A stretch of DNA of 64,000 nucleotides from contig OX457043.1 of NCBI GenBank assembly GCA_949752735.1, positions 37,694,605 through 37,758,604 of the forward strand. Direction: 5' to 3'. A model generated the notes under the pieces. The model saw only the letters and a list, made by a program, of their open reading frames with translations. It made no database searches and was not told the DNA's origin. This document shows positions 1-10,769 of the stretch, piece after piece; position 1 is the stretch's first letter, and each line of letters starts with the position of its first letter. This stretch comes from Lumbricus terrestris. Lineage: Eukaryota > Annelida > Clitellata > Crassiclitellata > Lumbricidae. The position numbers were made by a program, and so were the translations under genes.

Positions 1-75
1 TTACGTTTTACTTGCCAAGCACTTTCCTCAATTTACTTTTGTGACAAATGTCCGTGAGCTGGGTGTTACTTCTCT

Positions 76-716
76 ATGCATATTTCTCGGTCCAGTTTCT
101 ATCATCTGCGACGTTTACGTGCCATTAGGCGATCTGTCTCTTCATCGATTTTTTCTTCTATGGTCCATGCCTTCATCTGTTCCCGCATTGACTATTGTAA
201 CTCGTTACTCATTGGCCTACCTAAACTCCGCCTGGCTCCACTTCAATCGGTACTTAATGCATCTGCACGTTTGATTGCCCGCCTTCCTCGTTTCTCTCAC
301 ATTTCGACTTTCATGACTGAGCACCTTCACTGGCTTCCTTTGACTGCCCGGAATCAATATAAAATTCTTTTTCTTACCTATAAGATGTTTTTGGGTCAAG
401 CGCCTCGCTACCTTTGTGATCTTACTAGGAAGCCTTTCTCTGCTACCGGTGGACGTCCTCTCCGCTCTTTAGACCGTCATGATCTTCTTGTACCACGATC
501 TCGGACTGCCACAGCCCAACATCGCGCCTTTTCCTCTGTCTGCCCTTTACTGTGGAATGGCGTTCCTCCTATTATTCGTTCCCAGATTTTATCTGGAGGC
601 TTTACTTTTTCTGCCCGTTGTCTTAAGACTTTTCTTTTTCCAGGAGTTCTTCGCACTGGAAGCGCCTCTGATTAGGTTGTACTGTGAGAGGCGCTTTATA
701 AATCCCAAAATAGAAT
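76..716 (+). mobile_element. CR1/L2-like LINE, 3' end with RT C-terminal region
   Basis: About 199 codons stay open from 76 to 675 and read as the region after the palm of a CR1/L2-type reverse transcriptase. Visible family hallmarks are SRIDYCNSLLIGLP, then LHWLPLTARNQYKI, YKMFLGQAPRYL and a terminal KTFLF. The element ends in a short (AATAGA)-like tail near 705-727, the 3' end type of this LINE family. It is 5' truncated at or before the window edge. The same family recurs at 8880-9604. The exact clade is inferred from motifs only. Confidence 0.8.
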
Positions 717-817
717 AAAATAGAATAGAAATTAAGGGCATCGGGTTTAACAAACCCAAAGTAGACAAGTTCTTCAATTAATTGCAAAATATTTTTGTTC
801 GACAGCAGCGAGAAGCA

Positions 818-1286
818 GCTCATGCCGGTGTCACGAAATAGAGTATCCCCCGTATTAATTGTATCCCCCCAAATTACAAAAAGTCGAAAAAACCGATTCC
901 GCGTGTATTTTTGGGCGCTAATTAATTTTTATCTGCTTTATGTTGAACAATGAGACTAACAAGTATGTTTATTCTTACTATATAATTTCTTTTGCCCTGT
1001 TTTTAGAGCACTTAAAACTTTTAAAACACTTAAAAACACTCAGAGTCACTAAATAAATTCGAGTTGCCTTTATCTGAGCATTGCTTAGGACACTTAAAAC
1101 AATTAGAGTCACTTTAAATTTTGATTACAGCATAAATATTTTTATTATGCTCATTTTTCAAAAAAGGGGATAGAATGGTTTATCCCCCCGGATAGTATAG
1201 ACCGGTTAATTCCATCCGGGGGGATAGATTAATTCATCCCACCGGATAGCTTTTAGGGGGGATACTCCGTTTCGTGTGACCGGCGC
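818..1286. mobile_element. Short inverted-repeat element (MITE-like)
   Basis: The ends are inverted copies: near 822-848 the strand reads GCCGGTGTCACGAAA followed by AGTATCCCCC, and near 1256-1285 its reverse complement GGGGGGATACTCCGTTTCGTG with CCGG. The interior repeats GGGGATA-type blocks in both orientations (1165-1262). There is no coding capacity. I could not fix the target duplication, so the superfamily is open. Confidence 0.55.
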
Positions 1287-1503
1287 AGAATATATTGAAT
1301 GTAGATGAATCTAGTGTCACTATATTTGCCACAAGTCATTGACAGAGGACCCATACTCCCATAGGGACCATAGCAGCTGGTAGAAAAGTGTTTTGAATAA
1401 AGGCAGCGCGTATAAAAGCGTATTAGTGTATAGGCTACAGTATTTGAATATATTATATGTGATGTTATTACATGTATAGGATCCACTGATATTCTAATTA
1501 ATA

Positions 1504-2059
1504 GTTTGCTACAACCCTGTGCCATGAAATGGCGCCTTCAAACTGTGAATCGGCTCTCTCAAATTCGTGTCATAACATATGTGGCGCAGTGGCATAGTAT
1601 GTTCGTTGCCTTGCAGCAGGAGGATTACAGGTTCGAAATTCGAATCCACCTCAAGACGCCGCGCAAGTCCTTCACCCGCAATTTGCTCAGCGTTTCGGCG
1701 TGAAACTCCGATGCAGTGTCCGCACTGCAGTCGGGAGCGCCTCTGAGTACAGAGAGCTTGAAGGGGCGTTATAATAAGTGCACATACAAGCATAAATGAA
1801 TGCAAGTAAACACGTATGTAGCCACAATTTCGACCCATTTGCTTCATTTAGCTTGCTTTAAACATAATTTTATGGTCATCTTCTGTTTGGCTAATTTCGT
1901 CACCCGTGCCGAAATAACCCACAAGCCTTGCCGAAATTACCCTCCCCTACGGGTAATTTCGGCATCTGAACGCCTTCACGTCGCATGTTATAACACGAAT
2001 TTGCGAGAGACGATTAACAGTTTAAAGGCGCCATTTCATTGTTTAGGGTTGTAGCAAAC
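1504..2059. mobile_element. TA-flanked inverted-repeat element hosting a SINE
   Basis: About 75 bp at 1504-1580 (starting GTTTGCTACAACCC) recur inverted at about 1984-2059, with TA on both sides. A related sequence at 6331-6400 (opposite strand) carries the same flanks without the insert, reading straight through TATAGGAGC, which supports TA as the target. The interior holds a tRNA-type SINE and a palindromic stretch (1895-1970) rich in GTAATTTCGGCA. No transposase is seen, so it is non-autonomous. Confidence 0.65.
1579..1790 (+). repeat. tRNA-derived SINE, family 1
   Basis: The start has a pol III A-box-like TGGCGCAGTGG and a B-box-like GGTTCGAAATTCGAATCC at about 1630, then a body ending GAGAGCTTGAAGGGGCG. 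The same order and sequence recurs on the minus strand at 5465-5672 and 26876-27077, which defines a dispersed family. Confidence 0.7.
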
Positions 2060-2359
2060 TATAGGAGCTTTTACCATAGATCGAATAACAGCGTGTCAAA
2101 CTCTATGTAAGTCAAAGTCAGCTTTAGCTGCTGCGGAAACATTGTAAACAACGGAACCAAAACATTCATATTTGGACGATTTACAATGCATTATTAATTT
2201 TTAAGAATGTCTAAATCAACTGTGAAGTATGTTGACAGTATCCCGGAAGAGGCTAGGCAATTTTATTTGAAGAAATTGGAAGTTTGGGGACCGAATCAGC
2301 AGTTCAGTGTTTTGTCTTATCCATCACTCTTTTGTACTATACAACCCAAGCCACGTCCT

Positions 2360-2690
2360 TGCTCCTCTATTACCTCCCATTAAAAATGCTACCTACTCAC
2401 TCCGTCCTCGTTCTCATAACCGTGAGATTCCTCATGCAGACACACTAACCAGATGTGGCTTTATAACTCGGATGCTATTCAAGTGACATTATATTTTTTT
2501 CCTGTCTAGCCTAAGTTCTCTCCTGTATAGTTCACAGCATGTCTATTATGTAATATGTTTATTGAATTGCATATTTCTATTTGTCGTGATTGTACTTGCA
2601 TTAATTATTCAGTTCTTGTCCATTGTTCCCGCAGTGCGTTTGCAGGCGGTTCAATAAAGTATATACTTACTTACTTATGTATTTCATTTT
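2360..2690 (+). mobile_element. LINE 3' fragment
   Basis: Translation around 2380-2490 shows a typical LINE RT C-terminal ending (YSLRPRSHN, then IPHADT, CGFITRMLF), followed by a short 3' UTR and the tail AATAAAGTATATACTTACTTACTTA. It is 5' truncated and no intact frame remains. Confidence 0.45.
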
Positions 2691-2699
2691 TTGTTCGAC

Positions 2700-3620
2700 T
2701 TTAAAATATTGCATTTATGGGTCTAAACATTTTGTCTTTGATTTTGTTGCAAAAATGTCTTGCAATTTTGAATGTAAATACAGTTATCTCGTCAAAGCTT
2801 CTGTACTATTTATTTATTCACAATTTACCATAATACTATAATAAAGTCGCAGATATGCAATTTTTGCACCAGGAGGAAGCAAATACTTAAGTGATTAGAA
2901 CTATTAACATTCTTCTGACAATCAGCACTACGGAAAACTTCCGACCCATCATACGAGCTCACCAAAACTCCACCACTCGCTATCTCCCCACAGGTCCTTC
3001 ACTCAAAAGTGAAAACATTGCTCTTCACAAATCCTATCATGATTCTTCCTCTTCTCCTCCTCACATCCCTCGTCATTTCAACTCTAAACATCACCCACCT
3101 TAGCCGTCCATCTATCTGCCTGCCTGACTCTCTGGACTTGGCCCGCTGCCTATCGATTTTGTTTTGATTAAGCACCTGTGAATAAGCTGGTTCCTGCGAC
3201 TTAACTTTTGGGGCGCTGTAGAAGTCGCGTGATTACAATTCCGATAATTATGTGCAGTAGCGAGACATAAAGAAATAAATTGTATTGGTTGTGCAATTTA
3301 ATGATGTGCTAATTCTTTCTTCAAACTATCAATTTCTTCTACTTGGTGTTCAATTATTTTGAAGCTGTCCTATGTGTTCTTCTAAGAACTTCACTTTTCC
3401 ACTTAAGTCCTCTTTTTCCATTTCAGCTTCCACTGCAGGTTCTTGCATTGAAAAATCACAGATAATTGATGCTGCAGATGCTGCTTCCTGTTTTTCTTCT
3501 GCAACTTTGCGACGTTGCATAAACCGCTCATGTCGATTGTGACGTGTTGAAGACTCAGCTTTGCCACCTTTGTATCCCATCTTTAGTCGGACAGTAGTCA
3601 GGGTCGCTAGGTTCATCACA
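2700..3620. other. Unassigned stretch
   Basis: A/T-rich sequence without a recognisable gene. The minus-strand frame 3350-3619 (89 aa, charged and Ala/Glu-rich) has no family features I recognise and may be chance or a remnant. Confidence 0.3.
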
Positions 3621-3624
3621 GTGT

Positions 3625-4138
3625 CACGACAACTGGTCCCCAGACAACTCGTCCAACGACAACTCGTCCACGAAATATTGATTCATTGACAAATGGTTAA
3701 CAACAAAATGTTCCCTGAAAATTTTTTAGTCTATAGTTTTTGCAGCTGAAATAGAAGCTGGATTGATGAGAAAGCGTTTGAGAAATGGAAGCTGGATGAG
3801 GGTTCTTTTACAGGTGAAATAGGAGCTGGATTGATTAAAAAAACGTTTAAGAAATGGAAGCTGGATCAACATGTTTTTAGATCTGAAATAGAAGCTGGAT
3901 GCATGTTGAAGTACATGAATGAAAATCATCCAGCTTCCAATTAGGCTAGAAAACCATGAAAGTCTTTTAATAAATCCAGCTTCTATTTCATAAATGAAGA
4001 GCCTTCATCCACCTTCCATTTCTTAAGCGCTTTCTCATTAATCCGGCTTCTATTTCGGTGGACGAGTTGTCGTTGGACGAGTTGTCTGGAGACCAGTTGT
4101 CGTTGGACGAGTTGTCGGTGGACCAGTTGTCGTAGAAC
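3625..4138. mobile_element. Inverted-repeat element built of GACAACTCGTCC units
   Basis: The left end (3625-3680) and right end (4055-4138) are inverted copies made of tandem units such as CGACAACTCGTCCAACGAC. Between them, a unit close to GAAATAGAAGCTGGATGA occurs repeatedly on both strands (3740-4045), giving a large imperfect palindrome. It is non-coding and its superfamily is unknown. Confidence 0.55.
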
Positions 4139-4445
4139 CGTTCATCACTTGGCGCACCTAAAATAGAAAAAAATAGAAGTCAAAAATGCTACTGCCAAGG
4201 TTTTGCAAACAAATGTGAAATTTCAGAAACATGCCGATTCTTAAGAATGCCACGAGTCAAATTACAAAGACCATTCAGAGTAAAAATCACTATAGCACCA
4301 GTAAGTTTGTAACTGATTTTTCTAAATAACCAATGTATTTGTAACCCAATAAATAATTCACCAAGAAATAATTCTCTCGTAGACTCTGTAACAAACATCA
4401 TACTTATTCTCCTTGAAATTATGTTAGTAGATAATGATTACTTTA

Positions 4446-5428
4446 CAGGGTGGGCCAGCATAAATGTCCCGACTTTGCAGGCGTATAACTTCGCCAATTT
4501 TTAACATTTATTTATACTTTATGCATCAAATTAAAGGTATTTCACTCTAGTATTATCTCTAAAAAGGTCGAACTGATACTAGTCTCGGTTTTAATTATAT
4601 GCCCGGAACAGCGCTAGCTACCATATTTTGCTGTCATTTGTGACGCAACCTGGCGCCGTTGACAGACGATGATCGCGTTTCGATCTTAATTTTACGAACT
4701 GGTAAGGGATTTAATTCGTTTGAAATGATTAACGAATATTCTAACAGAGGATGGAATAAACAATACCTTGTATTATCTGCTACGGAAAATTAATAAAACA
4801 GGACTTTCTACTTGCAAACCATGGGAATCGGAGCGCACGGCGCTCACATCCGCTAACATTGCTCGTGTGTCCGCGTACATTTGCAGTCAAGACAATGACC
4901 AGGGCAGGCCCTGCATGCAAATTCAGCGCAAAACAGGCCGTCTTGGAAGCACTGAATAGCGTATTGGAAAAGATTATAGACCTAAAGTTAAAGTAATTTG
5001 TCGACGAGAAGTCCCACGAACTCTCCAGCTCTTACGCAAAGAAACGACTGGCAGCGTGCAAGCGTCTGAAGCAGCGCATGGCAGTGCACGGCTGTTGGCA
5101 AAATTGAAAGGACGCGGTTTTGCGATTAGAATATACTCATGGTATGGACCCTACAAACACTCAAAATGATCGTGTCTACGCGCGTTTTAGCAAAAAACGA
5201 TAGAATTTTCCCGGGAAACGGCGTCATAATGCGTCAGTAATGACAAAAAACGGTAGCTAGCGCTGATCCAAGTATATAATTAAAACCGAGACTAGTATCA
5301 GTTCGACTTTTTTAGAGTTAATACTAGAGTGAAATACCTTTAATTTGATGCATAAAGTATAAATAAATGTTAAAAATTGGCGAAGTTATACGCCTGCAAA
5401 GTCGGGACATTTATGCTGGCCCACCCTG
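4446..5428 (+). mobile_element. Mariner/IS630-type element, internally deleted
   Basis: The terminal inverted repeats run for about 155 bp (4446-4605 and 5270-5428), start CAGGGTGGGCCAGCATAAAT, and are flanked by TA on both sides (4444-4445, 5429-5430). The interior (about 4660-5110) translates in several frames into pieces resembling the N-terminal helix-turn-helix half of a Tc1/mariner-type transposase. No DDE/D catalytic domain fits in the remaining space. It is therefore a non-autonomous 983-bp derivative with a fossil DNA-binding domain. Confidence 0.7.
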
Positions 5429-5464
5429 TATATCTGATGTGTGTGTGCGTGTGTGTACATATTA

Positions 5465-5672
5465 TAGCGCTCATTCAAGGTTGTCTAATCAGAAGCGTTT
5501 CAGACTGCAGTGCGGACACGATCAGTTTTACGCCGTAGCGCTGAGCAATTGCTGGTGAAGGACTTGCCCAAGGTTCCTACAAGGCGGCTTGAGATGGATT
5601 CAAACCTGCAATCCTGCGGCTGCAAGACAGCAAGCATATCCATTACACCACCACGCCCCACATCATAGAGCT
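5465..5672 (-). repeat. tRNA-derived SINE, family 1
   Basis: Minus-strand copy of the family seen at 1579-1790. The head GGGGCGTGGTGGTGTAATGG and B-box region lie near 5672-5600, and the body contains the shared segment GCTGAGCAATTGC. It is strongly diverged. Confidence 0.65.
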
Positions 5673-5679
5673 CATCATG

Positions 5680-6425
5680 ATATGCAATGAATGTTATGCA
5701 ATGTGACTAGAATATGCCCATGTGTAAACTATAAAAAATGTAACAAAGTGTAAAAGTGAAAAATACAATTTATGTGTATCCACCAATTCTTGGAGTGTAA
5801 AAACTGAACTGAAATGTCGTATTTTTCATCTTGAAATCTAAAACAAGGTAGCCTATCTCTGTCAGCATTCAGAATTGCTGTAGATATAGTTAATAATTTA
5901 GAAGAACATGTCGTTTTCACATAGTATTCGATTCATTCAGTCTATTTTCAAGAGAACGGCCTTTATCCATTACCTAATCATTGGTTAAGACCTAGCTAAA
6001 AGCGGTACTTTCTAAGTTCGTTGCACTATCATATTTCGAAGCGATAAAGTAATACTTATCACAAAGGACAGGTCAGATGTGGCTGTAGCCTAAAACATAC
6101 AACGGATGAAATGCTCGCTGCAAAGCCTGTATTCGGTCGCCATTCCTTGCGATTTACTGCTGCAATCCATTTGTTCAGTTTACTTCTCGATTTAGTCGTA
6201 GAGGAAATCGATAAAATTTTATTTCTTTGTCGTTTCCATGTCTGTTAGTACAGTCTTTAACGCTACAACTCGACAGCATTTTGAAATGTTTTGCCTTACA
6301 TAAACAATGTCACGTGACTTTGTTTATGGATTCGTAAAAGCTCCTATAGGAACCTCAGTGGATCTTATAAATGTAATGACATCACATATACCGGTATTCG
6401 AAAAACTGCTTAAGGTGCCGAAATT
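5680..6425. other. Non-coding stretch with a dispersed repeat copy
   Basis: No gene is seen. The part at 6331-6420 is an inverted, about 80% similar copy of sequence flanking 1504-2059 and acts as its empty site. Confidence 0.4.
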
Positions 6426-6530
6426 ACCCCATTTTACCATATTATGTATGCAGCACAGGCTACAAGACCAGACATTGCATTTGCAGTGGGAGTCATGAGC
6501 AGATTGGGATGGGGTTAGAAAAATAAGACT
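6425..6530 (+). pseudogene. Copia-type pol remnant (RT/RNase H junction)
   Basis: The frame through 6444-6515 reads MYAAQATRPDIAFAVGVMSR, the strongly conserved end of the Ty1/copia reverse transcriptase just before RNase H. It stops at TAG (about 6514-6516). It sits directly upstream of a polypurine tract and an LTR, so it is the 3' remnant of a copia retrotransposon; everything upstream is gone. Confidence 0.75.
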
Positions 6531-6563
6531 AACCTAATTTTCTGAGTGTGCATAAAGTGGGGG

Positions 6564-6755
6564 TGTTGGAATAATCATACACATTCTAGATGGCGCTAGC
6601 ATAGATGACTGTAGATGACTCTATACAGTTTATTCTATGCTTACGTCACTTCCTTCCTCCTTCTTCACGGTTCCGAGTTGTGTGCTGATAGTTATGAAGT
6701 TAAGTTTGACTATCTTTATCTTTGTAATCCTGAATTAAAGCTCTGCATTCCAACA
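6564..6755 (+). repeat. Copia 3' LTR with polypurine tract
   Basis: The 192-bp unit begins TGTTGGAATA and ends ATTCCAACA, the classic copia LTR termini (TG...CA with short inverted ends). The purine run AAAGTGGGGG ends at 6563, as expected for the plus-strand primer. The 5' LTR is absent from the window. Confidence 0.8.
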
Positions 6756-6756
6756 G

Positions 6757-7135
6757 ACCCGCTGTTTTGAACGGCGTTTTCGATGCTCTAAAGATCCAGC
6801 CGATCGCCTTGTCTGGATCAATCTACCGTCTCTATCGTCAGAAAGAGTCGACATATTGGGAGGATTTGGTTATCAGGAACTCTAAGAATCCTAAACGTCT
6901 CTGGTCCGCTATCTCCGGTATACTGGGTCGTTCATCACGTACAACTCCTAATCCTTCGTTCACAGCGGATGATTTTCTATTGATGCTTACATAAAAACTG
7001 GTCGACCAATTCAACACAGTCTTCTTACACTTCTACTGAGTCGGCTTTTAACGATTTTCGACCGATCCTTGAATCAGAACTGCGTCATCTACTTTCAACT
7101 TCCAATTTCAAATTATGTGAATGAGACCCTCTACC
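6757..7135 (+). mobile_element. CR1/L2-like LINE fragment (linker before RT)
   Basis: The frame 6767-6994 contains YRQKESTYWEDLV and NPKRLWSAI, typical of the endonuclease-RT linker of CR1/L2 LINEs. The frame breaks at 6994. It may belong to the same copy as 8880-9604, split by the Helentron-like insertion. Confidence 0.5.
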
Positions 7136-7142
7136 CCCTTTG

Positions 7143-8412
7143 TTATCTATAATATATTTCTCAAAGTTTGTCCTTCCGTTTGTATGTATGGATGTCCGGA
7201 TGTCCGGATGTCAGGATGTCCGGATGTATTTTGACACTTCGTCCCAGAAAATCAAAATTTCACGGGTGGCGTACCGGTGGAGGTCAGAGTTAGTGGTGGG
7301 GTGTTGTGAAGAATGGGGTGGGGTGGGGTGGGGGTGGTGGAAGGTGGGGTGGTGGGGGGGGGGAGAAATTTGGGGGGAAATGTTTTTCCCCGAAAACTAA
7401 AATTTCACGGGTAGCGTACAGGTGGAGGTCAGAGTTAGTGGTGGCGTGTTGTGGGGGTGGGGGGTGGGGGGTGGAGGTGTCGAATGGGGGGGTGTAGGGG
7501 TGGGCCTGGTGGATGGTGGGGGGGGTGGAGAAATTGGGGTGAAATTTTTTTCCCCGAAAACTAAAATTTCACGGGTGACGTAACGGTGGAGGTCAGAGTT
7601 AGTGGTGGCGTGTTGTGGAGGAGGGTGGGTAGGGGTTGGGTGAAAATTTTTTGGGGGGAATTTTTTTCTCGAAAACCAAAATTTCACGTGTGGCGTACCG
7701 GTGGAGGTCGGAATTAGTGGTGGCGTGTTGTGGGAGGTGGAGGGGGGCGGGTGGGGGTGGAGTGGGGGGGTGTAGGGGTGGAGGTGGTGGATGGTGGGGG
7801 GAGAAATTCGGGTGGAATTTTTTTCCCAGAAAACCTAAATTTCAAGGGTGGCGTACCGGTGAAGGTCGGAGTTAGTGGTGGCGTGCTGTGGAGGGAGGTG
7901 TGGGGTGGGGTGGGGGGTGGGTGAAAATTTGGGGGGGAATTTTTCCCCGAAATCAAAAATTTCACGTATGGCGTACCGGTGGAGGTCGGAGTTAGTGGCG
8001 TCGTGTTGTGGAGTGGGATGGGGCAGGTGGTAATTTGGAGGGGGGATTTTCCCCCGAAAACCAAAATTTCACGTGTGGCGTACCGGTGCAGGTTGGAGTT
8101 AGTGGTGGCGTGTTGTGAAGGGGGTGGTGAGAGTGAAATTGGGGGGGGGATTTTTTCCTCGAAAACCAAAATTTCACGGGTGGCGTACCATTGGAGGTCG
8201 AAGTTAGTGATGGCGTGTTGTGGAGGGGTGGGTATGGGTGGGGGAAAATTTGGGAGGGAAATTTTTTCCCCGAAAACAAAAATTTCACGGGTGGCGTACC
8301 GGCGGAGGTCGGAATAATGGTGGCGTGTTGTGGAGGGGGTGGCGGTGGGGATGAGGGGAAATTTGGGGGGAAAAATTGACGGAACCCGGGCGAAGCCGGG
8401 TATAAAAGCTAG
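7143..8412 (+). mobile_element. Helentron/Helitron-like non-autonomous element with minisatellite
   Basis: The 3' end has a short hairpin (ACCCGG, 6-nt loop, CCGGGT at 8384-8401) followed a few bases later by CTAG (8409-8412) and then T, the Helitron-type terminus. The 5' side starts near TATCTATAATATATTTCTC and a short TCCGGATG repeat (7191-7228). The interior is about nine copies of a roughly 65-bp core (TTTCACGGGTGGCGTACCGG...) spaced by G-rich tracts. Internal minisatellites are usual in Helentron-associated elements. The long apparent reading frames on both strands here are low-complexity artefacts. The exact 5' boundary is uncertain. Confidence 0.65.
7250..8335. repeat. G-rich minisatellite, about 9 units of 100-160 bp
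   Basis: Conserved cores start near 7256, 7396, 7566, 7678, 7838, 7958, 8066, 8173 and 8280 (AATTTCACGGGTGGCGTACC or close). Variable spacers consist of GGGGTGG/GGGGGG runs, with strand-asymmetric G content. Confidence 0.85.
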
Positions 8413-8880
8413 TTGTAGATATACTAGATGACATTGTACCCTTCCTGTTGTACTTATTTAATATGTCTCTTCGTAATCATAGTCGTAATCGTAATCGTAA
8501 TCGTAATCGTAATCGTAATCTCCTAATTTCTAAAGCGCCTCAATGAGAAAGCCAAGCACCTCCGGAAAGCCAAGCGCGGGGCACCGGCTTATTCACGAGC
8601 GCTGCGTTGAGTCAAAAGTGTTGCCGTAAGAGTAGTCCATGGTGGTCCGGGTCGAGGTACCGCAGGATCAGAAGTGTGGAACATCTACTAAGGTGGGTGT
8701 CGTCTTGAGCCGGAAATTGGAGGGTGGGGGGATCAGATGAAACAGGATAAGAGTTCTTGAAAAGTCTTTAGTTTCGAGTGAAAGGCCCGAGGTGTGATGG
8801 ATAGAGGAAGGAGATGTTGTGTGATTAGTGGAAAGGTGATGGTGTGTGATTAGTAGGAAGGTGATGGTGTGTGATTAGTG
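8413..8880. other. Non-coding stretch with (TCGTAA)n
   Basis: A hexamer repeat close to TCGTAA runs for about seven units at 8474-8520. The rest shows no gene; a short GGAAGGTGATGGTGTGTGATTAGT duplication lies near 8830-8880. Confidence 0.6.
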
Positions 8881-9604
8881 TCTCTTTCAGAAGGTCACCT
8901 TCCAGCATCTGAAAAACGTGCTCTTGTATTTCCCTCTCTCAAGAAGCCCAACGTGTGCCAAAATTATCGCCCTATTGCAAATCGTTCCTTTCTATCTAAA
9001 GACTTAAGAACGACTTGTTTCTTTGCAACTTCTCCCTTATCTTGAGCAATCGGGCCTTCTACCTCCCAGACAATCTGGCTTTAGAGCTCACCGCGCGACT
9101 GAAACTGCTCTTCTTTCTCTTCTTTCTGACATCTATTCTGCTATGGTTAAATCACCGGCTCTCTTTGATGCATCTTCAGCATTTGATATGGTAGACCATG
9201 ATGTTCTACTATACATCGTCTTGAAACTTCTTTTGACTGTCCGAATTAAAAAAAATCTTTTTCTTACCTATAAGATGTTTTTGGGTCAAGCGCCTCGTTA
9301 CCTTTGTGATCTTATTAGGAAGCCTTTATCTGCTACTGCTCTTTAGAGTTTAGACCGTCATGATCTTCTTGTACCACGATCTCGGACTGCCACAGCCCAA
9401 CATCGCGCCTTTGCCTCTGTCTGCCCTTTACTGTGGAATGGCGTTCCTACTTTTATTCGTGCCTAGATTTTATCTTGAGGCTTTACTTTTTCTGCCCGTT
9501 GTCTTAAGACTTTTTTTCCCAGGAGTTCTTCCCACTGGTAGCGCCTCTGATCAGGTTGTACTGTGAGAGGCGCTTTATAAATCCCAAAATAGAATAGAAT
9601 AGAA
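8880..9604 (+). mobile_element. CR1/L2-like LINE, internally deleted
   Basis: From about 8895 the translation resembles the start of the RT domain (FPLSKKPNVCQNYRPIA), then RQSGFRAHRATETALL and FDASSAFDMVDHDVLL. At about 9215 it jumps to the RT C-terminal region (LFLTYKMFLGQAPRYL), so the catalytic palm is deleted. The 3' end, from 9250, is nearly identical to 370-716, including the (AATAGA) tail. Confidence 0.75.
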
Positions 9605-9609
9605 TATTT

Positions 9610-10165
9610 GCATATAATTTCTGTGGTCTTCACTGCTATAATGTCAAGACTATTTGCCGATTTAGACTTGCGACTTTGTCTTTGGCCAATTTTGCACCCA
9701 TTTAAGTGCAAAACTATCGTTTTTTATTCAGAATGGTTTAAGAAGTAAACCAAAAGTTGAAAAAAATCACAAATTTTTTTAGATGTGCATTCATTACTGC
9801 CCCTGAACTAGGCACCATGTTTAAACATGTCACGATTACTTGACACCACGCCCCTCTACACACGGTGTGGCATGAAATCTTGCCCGTCATGAAATTGTGT
9901 CCGGGATAAAATATAGATACATGGTGCTTCTAAAACTTTGAAGATGATGCAAAACATAAAAAAGTAGCACAATTGCACCGAATCTGAGATAGGTCAGTTT
10001 TCGAGGTATCCCGCCCCACATATTTGATGATTTCACATGAACAGTTTCTGATTTGTAGTCCGATTATTGCATTTGTATCTGACTTTAAATTAAGTTGACA
10101 TTTGTTGGTTTGGTCCTGTTTGGTAGAATGATGGAACTGCCGCACAAATACTTTGTCTCTTTGCT
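9610..10165. other. No feature seen
   Basis: A/T-rich sequence with no coding or repeat signature that I could recognise. Confidence 0.3.
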
Positions 10166-10371
10166 TATATTTGGTATTATTTTGAACCAAGAGCTAACTT
10201 TCACTCGGCATATAAACCTGCTATGCAGAAACTGTTACTACAAGTTTCACCAGCTTAAGGCAGTCTTCCGCTCTCTGGCTTTTGGTGCTGTCTCTGCCCT
10301 TCTTCATTCTTTCGTAGTTTCCGCCTTGTCTACTGCAGCATCCTCTATCGTGGTCCTGCCAGCTGACCAGA
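10165..10371 (+). mobile_element. LINE RT C-terminal fragment
   Basis: The translation includes GIILNQELTFTRHI and CRNCYYKFHQLK, matching the CR1/L2-type region after the RT palm. It is cut at 10371 by the SINE that follows. Confidence 0.6.
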
Positions 10372-10373
10372 TT

Positions 10374-10735
10374 AGGGGGTCCCGTAGCTCAGTGGAGAGA
10401 GCGCTGGCCTTTAAACTGAGAGTCATCCGCGCGACCCGGGTTCAAGCCTCGCTCAGGGCATTAATTTATTAAAGTCTCTGTTAGCTGCCATTGGCGCTCT
10501 GCTGTTGTGTTGTTTGACTCGGGATCTGCTAAAAATAAAGATAGACCCTCCCACTTCTGGCTTGGCCGCACCAGAAAGTGATCCAGTAGGCTATTCTAGT
10601 TAAGTTACCGAACCCACTGCTGTAAAGCCGACCTGCGTGTCGTGCTATAGTGGGTCGTATTTCGTATAAACTGTACCTGTAATCATTCTGCGGTGTGTCA
10701 GATTGAATCATTAAAAGGAATATTATTATTATTTT
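10374..10735 (+). repeat. tRNA-derived SINE, family 2
   Basis: The head GTCCCGTAGCTCAGTGGAGA carries a pol III A box, and GGGTTCAAGCC at about 10438 the B box, so it clearly comes from a tRNA. The anticodon arm is not foldable as a proper tRNA, so it is not a working tRNA gene. The body runs to CATTAAAAGGAATA followed by (TTA)n. The 3' end is mirrored at 10758-10778, next to the tail of the following LINE. Confidence 0.65.
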
Positions 10736-10769
10736 TTTATTTTTTTATTTTTTCAAAAAATTATTATTC

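Noticed and set aside
3350..3619. 89-aa charged protein as a host exon
   Set aside because: No splice-site context or recognisable domain; kept only as an unassigned stretch.
7397..8317. Long Pro/Thr- or Gly-rich reading frames on both strands
   Set aside because: They follow the G-rich minisatellite units and have no domain; both strands are open for the same reason.
10374..10460. Functional tRNA gene
   Set aside because: A and B boxes are present but the anticodon arm does not pair and a SINE body follows.
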